DNA of 64,000 nucleotides from Collimonas rhizosphaerae (GTDB lineage: Bacteria > Pseudomonadota > Gammaproteobacteria > Burkholderiales > Burkholderiaceae_D): assembly GCF_038896935.1 (NCBI RefSeq), contig NZ_JBANDC010000002.1:248001-312000 (forward strand). Reading direction: 5' to 3'. This document shows positions 63,642-64,000 of the stretch, in pieces. Position numbers and translations under genes: made by a program. The notes under the pieces are model-generated. The model worked only from the letters and a program-made list of their open reading frames with translations. It was not told the DNA's origin and made no database searches. Each line of letters begins with the position of its first letter. The stretch's first letter is position 1.

Positions 63642-64000
63642 GCATCTCCGCGACTTTCATCAAACGGCCGATCGGCACCACGCTGCTCGCCATCGCGATT
63701 TTCCTGATCGGCGCCGCGGTGTGGCCGCTGCTGCCGGTGGCGCCGCTGCCGCAGGTCGACTTCCCGACGATCCAGGTCTCCGCCAACCTGCCCGGCGGCA
63801 ATCCGGAAACCATGGCGTCGAGCGTGGCGCAGCCGCTGGAGCGGCAGTTTTCCCTGATCGCCGGCCTGTCGCAAATGACTTCGACCAGCTCGCTCGGTTC
63901 TACCCAGATCACGCTGCAGTTCGACCTCAACCGCAGCATCGACGCCGCGGCGCTCGACGTGCAGGCAGCGATCACCGCCGCCAGCGGCCAGCTGCCGGCC
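63638..64000 (+). CDS. RND efflux inner-membrane pump (MdtC/MdtB-like), partial
   Basis: The first 121 residues of an RND transporter are present and the gene continues beyond the right edge. Visible are the first membrane segment after FIKRPIGTTLL, then LPVAPLPQVDFPTIQVSANLPG and LERQF…LGSTQITLQFDLNR, closest to MdtC of E. coli. The ATG overlaps the adaptor stop (ATGA). Whether a second RND gene follows, as in mdtBC, is outside the window. Confidence 0.92.
   Translation, partial: MSISATFIKRPIGTTLLAIAIFLIGAAVWPLLPVAPLPQVDFPTIQVSANLPGGNPETMASSVAQPLERQFSLIAGLSQMTSTSSLGSTQITLQFDLNRSIDAAALDVQAAITAASGQLPA

Overview
The window is about 60% G+C chromosomal DNA with gene orders typical of Betaproteobacteria: smc–zipA-like–ligA–galU, dapC–dapD–pilU-like–dapE–prmB, ilvIHC, and pyrG–kdsA–eno–ftsB. 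Protein content and codon use fit Oxalobacteraceae, and a Collimonas-like organism is my best guess. There is no rRNA gene here to settle it. I see no tRNA, rRNA, insertion sequence, prophage or CRISPR array. Most of the window is core housekeeping DNA, with a few accessory segments.

Layout. 1–8 kb (minus strand): rpiA, a Kef-type antiporter, def, galU, ligA and a ZipA-like division gene. 8–11.6 kb: smc, divergent from the diaminopimelate/lysine branch (dapC, dapD, a PilU-like ATPase, an ArsC/Spx-fold protein, dapE) and prmB. 18–21 kb: an ABC-F protein and a DUF2520 protein. 21–25 kb: a cystine-type binding protein and permease with a strong terminator between them and no ATPase gene, convergent with ppk. 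25–31 kb: a giant autotransporter with seven near-identical 294-bp repeats, preceded by about 1 kb of A+T-rich non-coding DNA.

31.9–38.6 kb is the most interesting region. It holds a GntP permease, a RidA protein, an N-acyl-D-amino-acid deacylase and an RpiR regulator on one strand. Facing them are a fold-type-III PLP D-amino-acid dehydratase and a PfkB kinase of the 2-keto-3-deoxygluconate type. Read together, the enzymes form a plausible route for N-acetyl-D-glucosaminate (the oxidised-end sugar of chitin): import, deacetylation, dehydration/deamination to 2-keto-3-deoxygluconate with RidA clearing the imine, then phosphorylation. A perfect 17-bp palindrome in the divergent promoter is a candidate operator for the RpiR protein. 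This assignment is inference.

38.8–49.3 kb: ChaC, a long inverted repeat, leuA, a Kbp-like LysM protein, pssA, psd, a small lipoprotein with a SIMPL-domain protein, a potassium channel with a C-terminal zinc ribbon, and ilvC–ilvH–ilvI. 49.9–52.2 kb: a tightly coupled chain of sigma factor, DUF3619, DUF3106 and RDD proteins. 52–59 kb: DUF455, a gamma-class carbonic anhydrase-like protein, hslO, ftsB, eno, kdsA and pyrG. 59.4–64 kb: a DHA2-type MFS exporter followed by an MdtABC-like tripartite RND efflux operon that runs off the right edge.
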